Assembly: GCF_000974985.2 (NCBI RefSeq)
Contig: NZ_LAVA02000005.1
Span: 94,327-158,326, forward strand
Direction of reading: 5' to 3'
DNA from: Streptomyces mangrovisoli
GTDB lineage: Bacteria; Actinomycetota; Actinomycetes; Streptomycetales; Streptomycetaceae
DNA: 64,000 nt
Part shown: in pieces, positions 53,980 to 62,098 of the stretch
Layout: every line of letters begins with the position of its first letter
Position numbering within the stretch: the stretch's first letter is position 1
Program-made: the position numbers and the translations under genes
The notes under the pieces: model-generated
What the model was told of the DNA's origin: nothing
Database searches by the model: none
What the model saw: only the letters and a program-made list of their open reading frames with translations

Positions 53980-56900
53980 TCAGTCGTCACAAGGGGGTTC
54001 GTACGACAGGCGCGGCAGGTACTCGTGCCATTTCTGCGGTGTCAGGACGCCACGGGTGACCGTGCAGATGTGGGCGGCGGCCCGGTCGGCGTCCAGGTTC
54101 CACAGCCGTACGGTGTCCGAGCCGCTGGAGACGCCCAGCATCCGGCTGTTGGGGCTGAACGACAGGAAGTTCCCCGTACGGGCGTTGGGGCTCATGGACT
54201 GGCCGATGGCGTCCGCGGCCGAGGCGGACGTGACGTTCCACAGCCGTACGGTGTCGTCGTTGCCGCCGCTGGCCAGGGTGCGGCCGTCCTTGCTGAACGT
54301 CAGCGAGACGACCGCCTCGGTGTGGCCGGAGAGGGTGTCCTGCCGGGTCGCCGCCGCCGGGTCGGCGACGTTCCACAGCCGTACCGTGCCGTCGTCGCTG
54401 CCGCTGGCGAGGGTCTCGCCGTCGGGGCTGTACGCGAGCGCGTTGACGGGCCCCTTGTGGCCCCTGAGCGGGACGCCGACGGCGCTCGCGGCACCCGGGT
54501 CGGACACGTTCCACAGCCGTACGGTGTTGTCGGCGCTGCCGCTGGCCAGGGTCCGGCCGTCCGGACTGAACGCCAGGGCGTAGACGTAGCCGGTGTGGCC
54601 CGTCAGCGGGGCACCCGCGCGGCGCAGGTGCGCCGGGTCGGAGGCGTCCCACAGCTGGACGGTGTGGTCGTCGTACGCGGTGGCGAGGGTGCGGCCGTCG
54701 GGGCTGTAGGCGAGCGCGTCGGGGCCCGCGTACCGGTTGTGCAGCTCCACGGGGGAGGCGTCGGGCACCGGGTGCGTGGGGTCGGAGACGTCCCACAACT
54801 GGACCTCGTGGCTGCCGGTGAGCACCGCCAGGGTGCGCCCGTCCGGTGAGAAGACCAGCGAGCGCTCGTCGCCCGACCCGGGCATGAACGGGCCGCCCAG
54901 GGCCCGGGGACGGTCCGGGTCGCGGACGTTCCACAGCCGTACCCGGCCGTCGGTCGCGGCCGTGGCGAGCACCTCGCCGTCCGGGCGGAACACACCGATC
55001 CGGCCGGTCATGTCGGACGCCGGCACCGACCACAGGCGGACCTTGTTGTCGCCGCTGCCGGTGGCCAGGGTGTGCCCGTCGGGGCTGAAGCCCACGGCGT
55101 ACATCTCGCCGCTCGCGCCCGCGAGGGGCTCGCCCACCTCCGAGGGGTACGCCGGGTTGCCGACGTTCCACAGGCTCGCCGTGCTGTCCGCGCTGCCCGC
55201 CGCGAGCATGGTCCCGTCCGGGCTGAACGCCACCGACCAGACGGGCCCGGTGTGGCCGGTGAGCGGGCCGCCGAGCGGGCCGGCGTGGTGCGGGTCGGAG
55301 ACGTTCCACAGCCGGATGGTGTCGTCCGCGCCGCCGCTGGCGAGGGTGCGGTCGTCCGGGCTGAAGGTCACGGAGTGCACCGTGTTGGTGTGCCCGGTCA
55401 GCGGCTCGCCCACCGGCTTCGGGCGCGCGGGCCGGGTCATGTCCCACAGCCGGATCGTCATGTCGTCGCCGCCCGCGGCCAGCGTGCGGCCGTCGTGGCT
55501 GAAGGCCAGGGAGCGCACCGCCGCGTGGAAGCCGGTCAGCGAGCCCAGCGGGCGCGGCCGGCCGGTCCCGCCCACGTTCCACAGGCGTACGACGTGGTCC
55601 TCGGTGGCCGCGGCGAGGGTGCGGCCGTCCGGGCTGTAGGCGATCAGGTAGATCGTCCCGGCCCGGCCCTTCAGCGGGGCGCCGAGGGAACGCGGGTGGG
55701 CCGGGTCACGGATGTCCCAGAGCCGGACCGTGCCGTCGTCCCCGGCGCTCGCGAGGGTGTGGCCGTCGGGGCTGAAGACCGCGCTGCTCACCCAGCTGGC
55801 GTTCGCGGCGAGCGGCTTGCCGAGGGGCTTCGGCCTGGTGGGGTCGGCGACGTTCCACAGGCGGACCGTGCGGTCGTAGCTCGCGGTCGCGAGGATCTTG
55901 CCGTCCGGGCTGAAGGTGGTGAGGTAGACGGCGCCGGTATGCCCGGTCAGCGGGGTGGCCAGCGCGGCGTTGACGATGGAGACCAGGCGGTTGTTGGTGC
56001 CCTCGTCGTCCGGCCGCAGCCGGTGCGCCACCAGGTCGAGCTGGGCGGAGAGCGACGGGTCGGTGTACTGGACCCGGTCGGCCTCCGCGATGACCTGCTG
56101 GAACACGGCCTCGTCCCGCTGGCGGAAGGCGACCACGGCGACGCTCGCGGCCAGGACGGCGAGCACCACCAGCGCGGACACCGCGGCCCGGCTCAGCCAC
56201 ACCGTGCGTCGCCGCAGCCGCACCGAAGCGGCCAGGAACTCGGCCGCGCTGCGGGTCAGGAAGGTGTCCCCGGCCGACCGCGCCCAGGCGTGCGCCTGCT
56301 CCAGACGCGAGCCGCGGTAGAGCAGCGAGGCATCGCGCTGCGAGCCCTCCCAGGACCGGCTGTCCTCCTCCAGGCGCTGGCGCAGCAGGTGGTCCTTGCG
56401 GTCCTCGTCGATCCAGTCGCGCAGCCTCGGCCAGGCGTGCAGCAGCGCCTCGTGGGTGATCTCCACGGTCTCCGCGTCGAGCGTCACCAGCCGGGCCCGG
56501 ACCAGCGCCTCGAGGGACTCCTCGGTCTTGCCCGGGTCGCTCGACTCCTCCGCGAGCCGGCGCCGGGTGCCGCGACGGCGGGTGGCCTGGGTGTCCTCGC
56601 CGAGCCGCACCAGGCGCAGCAGGAGCAGCCGGGCCGCCGTGCGGGCGGCGGGGTCGAGCCCCGACCAGGCCCGTTCGGCGGACGCGGCGACCGCGCCCTG
56701 GATGCCGCCGGCCGCGCGGTAGCCGGCCAGGGTCAGCCGGCCCGCCTTGCGCCGCTGCCAGGTGGCGAGCATCGCGTGCGAGAGCAGCGGCAGGACGCCC
56801 GCGTCGTGCGCGCCGCGCGGGCCGTCGGCGCTCACCTCACGGACGATCAGCTCCGCGAGCCCCGGCTCCATCTCCAGGCCCACCGCCCTGGCCGGACCGG

Positions 56901-58068
56901 TCACCGCCTCCCGCAGTCCGGCGCCGGTCAGCGGGCCGAGCACCATGTGCCGGTGCTGGAGCGCGTCCGCGAGTTCGGGGTGGTCGAGGCACTCGTCGTA
57001 GAAGTCGGCACGGACGCCGAGGACGACCAGGGCGGGGGCTTCGGGGGCCTGCCCGGCGCGGGTGGCGGCGGTGGCCTGCCCCGCGGGGGCGGCGGTCGGC
57101 TCGGGCGGTGTCGCGGCGGCGTGCAGGACGCGGATGAAGGTGCGCCGGGCGGCCGCGTCCGGGCAGAGGGTGAAGGTCTCCTCGAACTGGTCCACGATGA
57201 GCACCGGCCGCGTCTCGGACGCCGTCCCGGCCCCCGACCAGGCGGCGACCGCCGCCCGCACCCGCGCGGCGAACTCCGCGCCGCCCGGGTCCCCGCCCCC
57301 CGAGACGACGGGGGCGAGCTCGGGTATGCGGTGGGTCAGCTCGGTGAGCGGGTCGGCCCCGGGGACCAGCGGGACGACCTCCGTCCTGGGGACGCCGCGC
57401 GCGGCCCCGCGCTCAAGGCCGTCGGCCTCCAGCGCCCCGTTCTGGAGGGCGGGCACCAGACCCGCGTTCAGCAGGGAGGACTTGCCCGCGCCCGAGGCGC
57501 CGACCAGCATCACCACGCCGCCGGACGGCTCGGCCGTGCGCAGCTGCGCCACCAGGGCCTCGGTGCTGCGCTCGCGCCCGAAGAACCAGCGGGCGTCCTG
57601 CTCGCGGTAGGAGGCCAGGCCCCGGTAGGGGCAGACGCCGGGCACGGACCGGGCCTCGGCCGGGGACTGTTCGGCGTCCTCCTCGGGGGAAGCCTCGGCG
57701 GAGCTCCCGGCGGCGGTCCTCGGGCGGTCGGCGGCGACCGGGTCGGCCACGGCGCGCTCCCACAGCTGCTGCCAGTGCGCCATGTCGTACAGGCCGGTGG
57801 AGACCGGCGCGGGCTGCGCCCGGCGGGCCTCGGGGATCAGGATCTGCAGCACCGCCGCGAGCACCGTGAACTGGGCGGGCACGTTGCGGGCCCGCCGCCA
57901 GTCGCTGATCCGCTGGGCGGAGACCCGTACCGGGCGCCCCCGCTCGTCGATCCGGTGAAGCCGTACGACCGCTTCGGAGACGCGTTTGAGCGGCGGGTTG
58001 CCTGCTTCCCGGTACAGCAGCGCGAGTCGTTCCGCGAAGGCGGTGCGTGCCCCAGAGTCGGCACTCAA
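53980..58068 (-). CDS. HTH-STAND NTPase-WD40 repeat protein
   Basis: A 1362-residue modular protein. Residues 1-80 form an XRE-like helix-turn-helix (VSAQRISDWRRARNVPAQF). A nSTAND1-type NTPase begins with CPYRGLASYREQDARWFFGRE; Walker A is GASGAGKSS (190-198) and Walker B PVLIVDQFEE (288-297). A winged-helix segment (EITHEALLHAWPRL) follows. One membrane helix near residue 630 (AAVSALVVLAVLAASVAVVAF) precedes 14 WD40 repeats, enough for two seven-bladed propellers, each with SPDGRTLA and VRLWNV. STAND proteins oligomerise on ligand binding; related ones act in signalling or phage defence. The start is TTG with AAGGGG upstream. It stands alone, convergent to tRNA-Ile. Confidence 0.9.
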   Translation of the reverse strand: MSADSGARTAFAERLALLYREAGNPPLKRVSEAVVRLHRIDERGRPVRVSAQRISDWRRARNVPAQFTVLAAVLQILIPEARRAQPAPVSTGLYDMAHWQQLWERAVADPVAADRPRTAAGSSAEASPEEDAEQSPAEARSVPGVCPYRGLASYREQDARWFFGRERSTEALVAQLRTAEPSGGVVMLVGASGAGKSSLLNAGLVPALQNGALEADGLERGAARGVPRTEVVPLVPGADPLTELTHRIPELAPVVSGGGDPGGAEFAARVRAAVAAWSGAGTASETRPVLIVDQFEETFTLCPDAAARRTFIRVLHAAATPPEPTAAPAGQATAATRAGQAPEAPALVVLGVRADFYDECLDHPELADALQHRHMVLGPLTGAGLREAVTGPARAVGLEMEPGLAELIVREVSADGPRGAHDAGVLPLLSHAMLATWQRRKAGRLTLAGYRAAGGIQGAVAASAERAWSGLDPAARTAARLLLLRLVRLGEDTQATRRRGTRRRLAEESSDPGKTEESLEALVRARLVTLDAETVEITHEALLHAWPRLRDWIDEDRKDHLLRQRLEEDSRSWEGSQRDASLLYRGSRLEQAHAWARSAGDTFLTRSAAEFLAASVRLRRRTVWLSRAAVSALVVLAVLAASVAVVAFRQRDEAVFQQVIAEADRVQYTDPSLSAQLDLVAHRLRPDDEGTNNRLVSIVNAALATPLTGHTGAVYLTTFSPDGKILATASYDRTVRLWNVADPTRPKPLGKPLAANASWVSSAVFSPDGHTLASAGDDGTVRLWDIRDPAHPRSLGAPLKGRAGTIYLIAYSPDGRTLAAATEDHVVRLWNVGGTGRPRPLGSLTGFHAAVRSLAFSHDGRTLAAGGDDMTIRLWDMTRPARPKPVGEPLTGHTNTVHSVTFSPDDRTLASGGADDTIRLWNVSDPHHAGPLGGPLTGHTGPVWSVAFSPDGTMLAAGSADSTASLWNVGNPAYPSEVGEPLAGASGEMYAVGFSPDGHTLATGSGDNKVRLWSVPASDMTGRIGVFRPDGEVLATAATDGRVRLWNVRDPDRPRALGGPFMPGSGDERSLVFSPDGRTLAVLTGSHEVQLWDVSDPTHPVPDASPVELHNRYAGPDALAYSPDGRTLATAYDDHTVQLWDASDPAHLRRAGAPLTGHTGYVYALAFSPDGRTLASGSADNTVRLWNVSDPGAASAVGVPLRGHKGPVNALAYSPDGETLASGSDDGTVRLWNVADPAAATRQDTLSGHTEAVVSLTFSKDGRTLASGGNDDTVRLWNVTSASAADAIGQSMSPNARTGNFLSFSPNSRMLGVSSGSDTVRLWNLDADRAAAHICTVTRGVLTPQKWHEYLPRLSYEPPCDD

Positions 58069-58473
58069 AGCCGTGACCCCTTACTTCCGCCGTGCGGGAC
58101 ATCCGGACCGGAAAAGTCACTTTATACGGCTGACCTGCGGCGAAGGGGTGAACAGGACGCCGGGGGCCTCCTCCGCGGGAGCCTCAACTGGCAGGATCAC
58201 GACGCAATCGAGGTTCACCCGGGCCGACGCCCGGACAGGCCACCAGCTCACGCCACGCGGACCGTCCACGCCGTCATACGTTCTCGGCCAACTTCCGCCC
58301 GGGATGCGGACGGCGGTGCCGGTCCCGCCGCACGAGCCGTGCTCCGTCCGTGCCGCCACGCCGATTCGGCACGGGTCGAGACGCCGCCCCCGCCGTTCGG
58401 CACCGGTCCCCACGAGGGGAGGGACCGGTGCCGGACGGTTCTTCTCGTTGTGGGTCTTCTCAGCCGATGCCTC

Positions 58474-58502
58474 TTGTCGTTGCACGGGCCCCGCTCTAGC
58501 CT
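58474..58502 (+). promoter_or_regulatory. promoter of the amidohydrolase gene
   Basis: -35 TTGTCG (58474-58479), a 17-base spacer and -10 TAGCCT (58497-58502), about 78 bases upstream of the start codon. Confidence 0.5.
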
Positions 58503-58513
58503 GCCAGCACACA

Positions 58514-58535
58514 ATCTGACGACCCATCAGATCTG
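58514..58535. promoter_or_regulatory. palindromic operator downstream of the promoter
   Basis: ATCTGA (58514-58519), 7 bases, TCAGAT (58527-58532), overlapped by a second palindrome CAGATCTG (58528-58535). Placed just after the -10, it is in a position to block transcription of the amidohydrolase gene. The spacing is common for TetR-family operators; no tetR gene is in the window. Confidence 0.5.
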
Positions 58536-58579
58536 GTGAGTCTCGGAGTCTCAGTCTCAGCGGGAAGTCGAGGGCGGCC

Positions 58580-59791
58580 GTGACGAGTACCACGAGCAGC
58601 GCAAGGGAGATCCCGAAGGTCATCAGCGTGGACGATCACGTGATCGAGCCCGCGCACCTCTTCGCGACATGGCTCCCGGCCAAGTACCGGGACCGCGGGC
58701 CGAAGCCGTTCACCGCGGGCATCGGCGAACTCGCCTACGTAGGCGGAAAGTACCGGTTCACCACCGATCCGGAGGGCCAGCTCACCGACTGGTGGGAGTA
58801 CGAGGGCGAGCTGTTCCCGTACAAGCGCATCATCGCCGCCGTCGGCTTCTCCCGGGACGAGATGACGCTCGACGGCATCACCCGCGAACAGATGCGGCCC
58901 GGCTGCTGGGACCCCGCCGAGCGGCTCAAGGACATGGACCTCAACCATGTCGAGGCGTCCCTGTGCTTCCCGACCTTCCCCCGGTTCTGCGGCCAGACCT
59001 TCGCGGAGGCCAAGGACAAGGAGGTCGGCCTGGCGTGCGTGCGCGCCTACAACGACTGGATGGTCGAGGAGTGGTGCGGGAACAGCGGCGGCCGGCTGAT
59101 CCCGCTCTGCCTGATCCCGCTCTGGGACGTCGACCTGGCCGTCGCGGAGATCCGGCGCAACGCGGCCCGCGGGGTGCGGGCGGTGACGTTCAGCGAGATC
59201 CCGACCTATCTGGGGCTGCCGTCGATCCACACCGGCTACTGGGACCCGTTCTTCGCGGCCTGCGAGGAGACCGGCACGGTGGTCAACATGCACATCGGGT
59301 CCTCGTCGCAGATGCCCGCCGCCTCCCCCGACGCGCCGCCCGCGGTCCAGGCGTCGCTGAGCTTCAACAACGCGATGGCCTCGATGATGGACTTCCTCTT
59401 CTCGGGGGTCCTGGTGCGCTTCCCGCGCCTGAAGCTCGCCTACAGCGAGGGCCAGATGGGCTGGATCCCCTACGCCCTGGAGCGTGCGGACGACGTCTGG
59501 GAGGAGCACCGGGCCTGGGGCGGGGTGAAGGACCTCATCCCCGACCCGCCGTCCACCTACTACTACCGGCAGATCTTCTGCTGCTTCTTCCGGGACCGGC
59601 ACGGCATCGAGGCCATCGACACGGTGGGCGTGGACAACGCGACCTTCGAGACCGACTACCCCCATGTCGACTCGACCTGGCCCGAGACCAAGCGGGTGGC
59701 GGAGGAGCATGTGGCGGGACTGTCCGACGAGGTGACGTACAAGCTGCTGCGGGGCAATGCGATCCGGATGCTGGGGCTGTCGTTCACCTGA
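58580..59791 (+). CDS. amidohydrolase family 2 protein
   Basis: A 403-residue metal-dependent hydrolase of the Amidohydro_2 type (TIM barrel), a family that includes decarboxylases and lactonases acting on aromatic or cyclic acids. The N-terminal metal motif appears as VISVDDHVIEPAHLF. A second part is NMHIGSSSQMP, and the C-terminal barrel end is FETDYPHVDSTWP with the catalytic Asp region. The length is normal for the family. GTG start with GAGGG upstream. It stands alone behind its own promoter and palindrome and is followed by a parS-centred palindrome. The substrate is unknown; regulation by a distant TetR-like protein is an inference. Confidence 0.85.
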   Translation: MTSTTSSAREIPKVISVDDHVIEPAHLFATWLPAKYRDRGPKPFTAGIGELAYVGGKYRFTTDPEGQLTDWWEYEGELFPYKRIIAAVGFSRDEMTLDGITREQMRPGCWDPAERLKDMDLNHVEASLCFPTFPRFCGQTFAEAKDKEVGLACVRAYNDWMVEEWCGNSGGRLIPLCLIPLWDVDLAVAEIRRNAARGVRAVTFSEIPTYLGLPSIHTGYWDPFFAACEETGTVVNMHIGSSSQMPAASPDAPPAVQASLSFNNAMASMMDFLFSGVLVRFPRLKLAYSEGQMGWIPYALERADDVWEEHRAWGGVKDLIPDPPSTYYYRQIFCCFFRDRHGIEAIDTVGVDNATFETDYPHVDSTWPETKRVAEEHVAGLSDEVTYKLLRGNAIRMLGLSFT

Positions 59792-59836
59792 GGGGTACCC
59801 GGTCGGCGGTGGTCTCGCCCTCCGGTCCGGTGCACT

Positions 59837-59862
59837 CCGCATGTTTCACGTGAAACATGCGG
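59837..59862. terminator. 26-bp perfect palindrome with parS
   Basis: A perfect palindrome with CCGCAT arms around the parS core, between the convergent amidohydrolase and glycosyltransferase genes; it may also stop transcription. Confidence 0.6.
59843..59856. other. parS centromere site 11
   Basis: An exact GTTTCACGTGAAAC, the only parS site found on the right of oriC in this window (about 17 kb from it). Confidence 0.95.
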
Positions 59863-59878
59863 TGTGCGCGAGGAGAGG

Positions 59879-60712
59879 TCACTCCGGCGTGACAACCGCC
59901 CCGGCATCCGCCGAGGCGAGCACCGCGGTGTCCTCCGCCCCGGCATCCGCCGTATGGCGCCAGGCCAGGCCGGTCAGTGCGTGGGCCCGTGCCTCGACCA
60001 CCGCCATGCGGGTCTCGCGTTCCCCGGGATCGACATGGGCGGCCTGCCCGGTCACCTGGCCCTCCCACTTCCGGTAGAGCAGCCCCGGCTCGGCCGTGAA
60101 CCAGCCACGGCTCACCGAGTCCAGCGCCAGCAGCAGACCGGTGTCCTCCGAGGCGGGTAACGCCATCCAGCCGCCGAGGGCGAGCAGCAGCTCCCGGCGG
60201 ACGAAGAGGGTGGCCGGGTGCACCTGGGCCAGACAGTCATTGGCCTTCCAGTGCGCGAGCACGGCCCCGCGCTCCAGGGGCCCTTGCTCGGGATCCCCGG
60301 GGAACCCGGCCGTGGTGCCGTCGGGGAGCAGGTCCAGGGCCCTGCTGGTGGCCCAGCCGAGGGTGGGGTCCGCCTCCAGTGCCGCCAGGTCGCGGGCGAG
60401 GGCTCCCGGGGTCAGCAGGTCGTCCGCGTCGAGGATCTTCACGTACGGGCCCTCGGCCTGGGCCAGGGCGATCGTGCGGGCGACCCCCGGACCGCCGGGA
60501 CGGCCCTGGCGGAACGTGACGCGCTCGTCGGCGGGGACGTAGGGCCGTATGCCGTCCGTCCGGCCGTCCTCCTGGACGACCCAGTGCCACTCCCAGCCGT
60601 CGGGCAGCCGCTGCGCGCGGAGGGAGGCGTACGCCTCCGGCAGGAAGCCCGCCGAGGGGGCGTGGACGGCGGTGATGACGGTGATGCGCCGGGGCACGGC
60701 GGCACTCACCAC
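59879..60712 (-). CDS. family 2 glycosyltransferase
   Basis: A 277-residue GT-A fold enzyme. The nucleotide-binding start is RRITVITAVHAPSAGFLPEAYASL, and the metal-binding DxD lies in VKILDADDLLTPGAL. Later parts are ALGGWMALPASEDTGLLLAL and a C-terminal tail rich in Ala and Asp. It should transfer a sugar from a nucleotide sugar to an unknown acceptor; no membrane helices are visible. The start is uncertain: GTG at 60712, the next GTG at 60709, or one a few codons later just before PRRITVI. It has no operon partner and converges on the amidohydrolase. Confidence 0.82.
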   Translation of the reverse strand: MVSAAVPRRITVITAVHAPSAGFLPEAYASLRAQRLPDGWEWHWVVQEDGRTDGIRPYVPADERVTFRQGRPGGPGVARTIALAQAEGPYVKILDADDLLTPGALARDLAALEADPTLGWATSRALDLLPDGTTAGFPGDPEQGPLERGAVLAHWKANDCLAQVHPATLFVRRELLLALGGWMALPASEDTGLLLALDSVSRGWFTAEPGLLYRKWEGQVTGQAAHVDPGERETRMAVVEARAHALTGLAWRHTADAGAEDTAVLASADAGAVVTPE

Positions 60713-61177
60713 CTTTCCGGTGGGGGTCCGACCAGACTATGACGGACCGCCAACTGCCGGTGTGAGGGGGGTCGTTGGCGCGATGCCGAACGGACCGGCC
60801 GTTTCCGGGCATGGCGAAGGCCCGGCGGCTCGGGGAGTCGCTGGGCCTTTGGTACGCGGCAGAGCTGTACGCAAGTTCGCCGTGGGTGAAGCAGTGGTGA
60901 GAGTGAAGGGTGAAAGTAAAGGGGCTGATGGCGGAGCCGCCGGGAAGCAGCCGGCAGTCGGCTGGGAAGCGGCCCGAGGAGAAGCAAGGAGGAGCAAAGG
61001 GGAGCAAGGAGGAGCAGGAGAAGCCGCCGGTGCGACGAGCTGGGGAAGCAGCGGGAGAAGCAGCCGGGGCGAGAGCCTGAGGAGCAGCCGGGGCGACAGC
61101 CTGGGAAGCAGCTGGAGCGACAGCCGGTGCGACAGCTGGAGGAGCAGCTGAAGATCAGGCCCGGGGGTGAGCGCCTG
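60713..61177. other. GT2/secreted-protein spacer
   Basis: About 465 bases. The left 230 hold the GT2 promoter region, in which I could not define hexamers. The right 200 are the degenerate repeat array at 60945-61150. Open frames here are low-complexity and lack proper codon bias. Confidence 0.45.
60945..61150. repeat. degenerate GGGAAGCAGC-type repeat array
   Basis: About 200 bases of imperfect short repeats with units such as GGGAAGCAGC, GGAGCAGCCGGGGCGACAGC and GGAGCGACAGCC, period near 15 bases in the right half. The + strand is purine-rich. Read leftwards one frame gives Ala/Pro/Val-rich sequence (AAPPAVAPAVAPAAS). It lies directly beyond the stop codon of the small secreted protein. 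It may be a decayed low-complexity C-terminal coding segment. Confidence 0.6.
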
Positions 61178-61540
61178 TCAGCGCTGGAGCCGGCCCGCGA
61201 GTTCCGCCGGGGCGAAGATCTCGTCCAGCGTGTCGGCCAGGCCCGGGAAGCGGTTCAGTCGATCACCGTCGAGCGAGTGGTGGCGGCAGCTGGGGGACGA
61301 GCCGTGGGCCTCGGCGTGGATGCGCTGCTTCATCGTGGGGGGCAGGGACCGGGGGTGGCAGCGGGGCCAGTGGGGTGTCGCCGTCTCGGGGACGATCGAG
61401 GCCGCGCTGCTGTTGCGGACGGTCCCGGTCTGCGCTACCGCGGTTCCCGCGGTCGTGGTGATCAGGCCGAGCGCCGAGAACAGCGCGAGGAATGCGGTGA
61501 CGACGGTGGTCCACAGCTTCATGACCTTGTTCTGGGCCAT
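61178..61540 (-). CDS. small secreted or membrane-anchored protein
   Basis: A 120-residue protein with a clear N-terminal signal or anchor (KLWTTVVTAFLALFSALGLI, then TTTAGTAVAQTG). The rest is short and His/Arg/Pro-rich without a recognised fold; it recalls the Streptomyces DUF6344 group, but I am not sure. An alternative start is the ATG seven codons later (MKLWTTVV). The ribosome site is unclear. The stop is followed by a repeat array with Ala/Pro coding potential, so the C-terminus may have been shortened by frameshift. Alone on its strand. Confidence 0.6.
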   Translation of the reverse strand: MAQNKVMKLWTTVVTAFLALFSALGLITTTAGTAVAQTGTVRNSSAASIVPETATPHWPRCHPRSLPPTMKQRIHAEAHGSSPSCRHHSLDGDRLNRFPGLADTLDEIFAPAELAGRLQR

Positions 61541-61878
61541 GGCCCCTCACTTTCGGGTTGGGCGATTTGCGTACTTTCCTCATGATGTGTATGGCGGCGA
61601 CGAAGTGGTGGACCTCCGGCCGTGGCGCGTCGATGTTCCGATGAACACCACCCGGATGGCCGCAAGGGCCCAGAAAAGCCGGGAAAGCCAGGGAAAAGGT
61701 GTGAAAGGTGACGTTCCGTGGAGGTGTGATCACCCTCCGATCGGAGCGCCGGAGTCCGCTCCTACGGCGGTGAGCCGGGCGGCAGTTGGACCCGGAAGCA
61801 GGTCACCGATCGATATCGGTCGGTGTGTATAGTCGGGCGCCAGAGGTCCCCTACGTCAAGGAAAGACGAGGTCGCGCG
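61541..61878. other. divergent spacer before DLW-39
   Basis: A 338-base spacer. The middle is relatively A-rich (around 61660-61700) with repeated GGGAAA/AAAGCC pieces. The right end has the DLW-39 promoter. No gene is supported. Confidence 0.5.
61805..61833 (+). promoter_or_regulatory. promoter and inverted repeat of the DLW-39 gene
   Basis: A strong -10 TATAGT (61828-61833). At the -35 distance lies the inverted repeat ACCGAT (61805-61810), CGAT, ATCGGT (61815-61820) instead of a clear -35 hexamer. This suggests activator-dependent or repressor-controlled transcription. Confidence 0.5.
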
Positions 61879-62007
61879 GTGAAGAAGCTTCTCCTGGTCG
61901 CACTGGCCGCCATCGGCGGGCTCCTCGTGTACCGCCAGATCCAGGCGGATCGCGCCGAGCAGGATCTGTGGACGGAGGCGACTGACTCCGTGCCCACGGG
62001 TTCGTGA
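61879..62007 (+). CDS. DLW-39 family small protein
   Basis: A 42-residue peptide: a basic start, one hydrophobic helix (KLLLVALAAIGGLLVYRQI) and AEQDLWTEATD with the DLW motif that names the family. Members of about 39 residues are found near gyrA and tRNA genes in many actinobacteria; their function is unknown. GTG start with GACGAGG upstream, a recognisable promoter and a terminator directly after, so it is a single-gene unit. Here it is about 8 kb from gyrA-tRNA-Ile, with several accessory genes in between. Confidence 0.85.
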   Translation: MKKLLLVALAAIGGLLVYRQIQADRAEQDLWTEATDSVPTGS

Positions 62008-62029
62008 GTACCGACATCCGACTCTGAAG

Positions 62030-62055
62030 ACCCCGGCCGCCTCAGCGGTCGGGGT
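62030..62055 (+). terminator. hairpin terminator of the DLW-39 gene
   Basis: ACCCCGGCCGC (62030-62040) / GCGGTCGGGGT (62045-62055) with a CTCA loop and one G-T pair, followed by TTTC, 22 bases after the stop. Confidence 0.8.
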
Positions 62056-62098
62056 TTCGCATATCGCGACGACGGACGACAGGCCCTAGGGGTGGCGT

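Larger units (their letters stand above)
58069..58579. other. STAND-WD40/amidohydrolase divergent spacer
   Basis: About 510 bases without a supported gene. The right end holds the amidohydrolase promoter and a palindromic operator. The left end must hold the promoter of the STAND-WD40 gene, which I could not define. Confidence 0.5.

Noticed and set aside
60945..61150. CRISPR-like array
   Set aside because: The repeats are short, degenerate and contiguous, with no constant repeat/unique spacer alternation and no cas genes nearby.
53642..61878. Integrated element with attachment site in tRNA-Ile
   Set aside because: No second copy of the tRNA 3' end is seen downstream, and no integrase or excisionase gene is present.
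53719..61878. tRNA-Ala expected after tRNA-Ile
   Set aside because: No cloverleaf or GCTCAG D-arm with a TGC anticodon was found on either strand in this interval.
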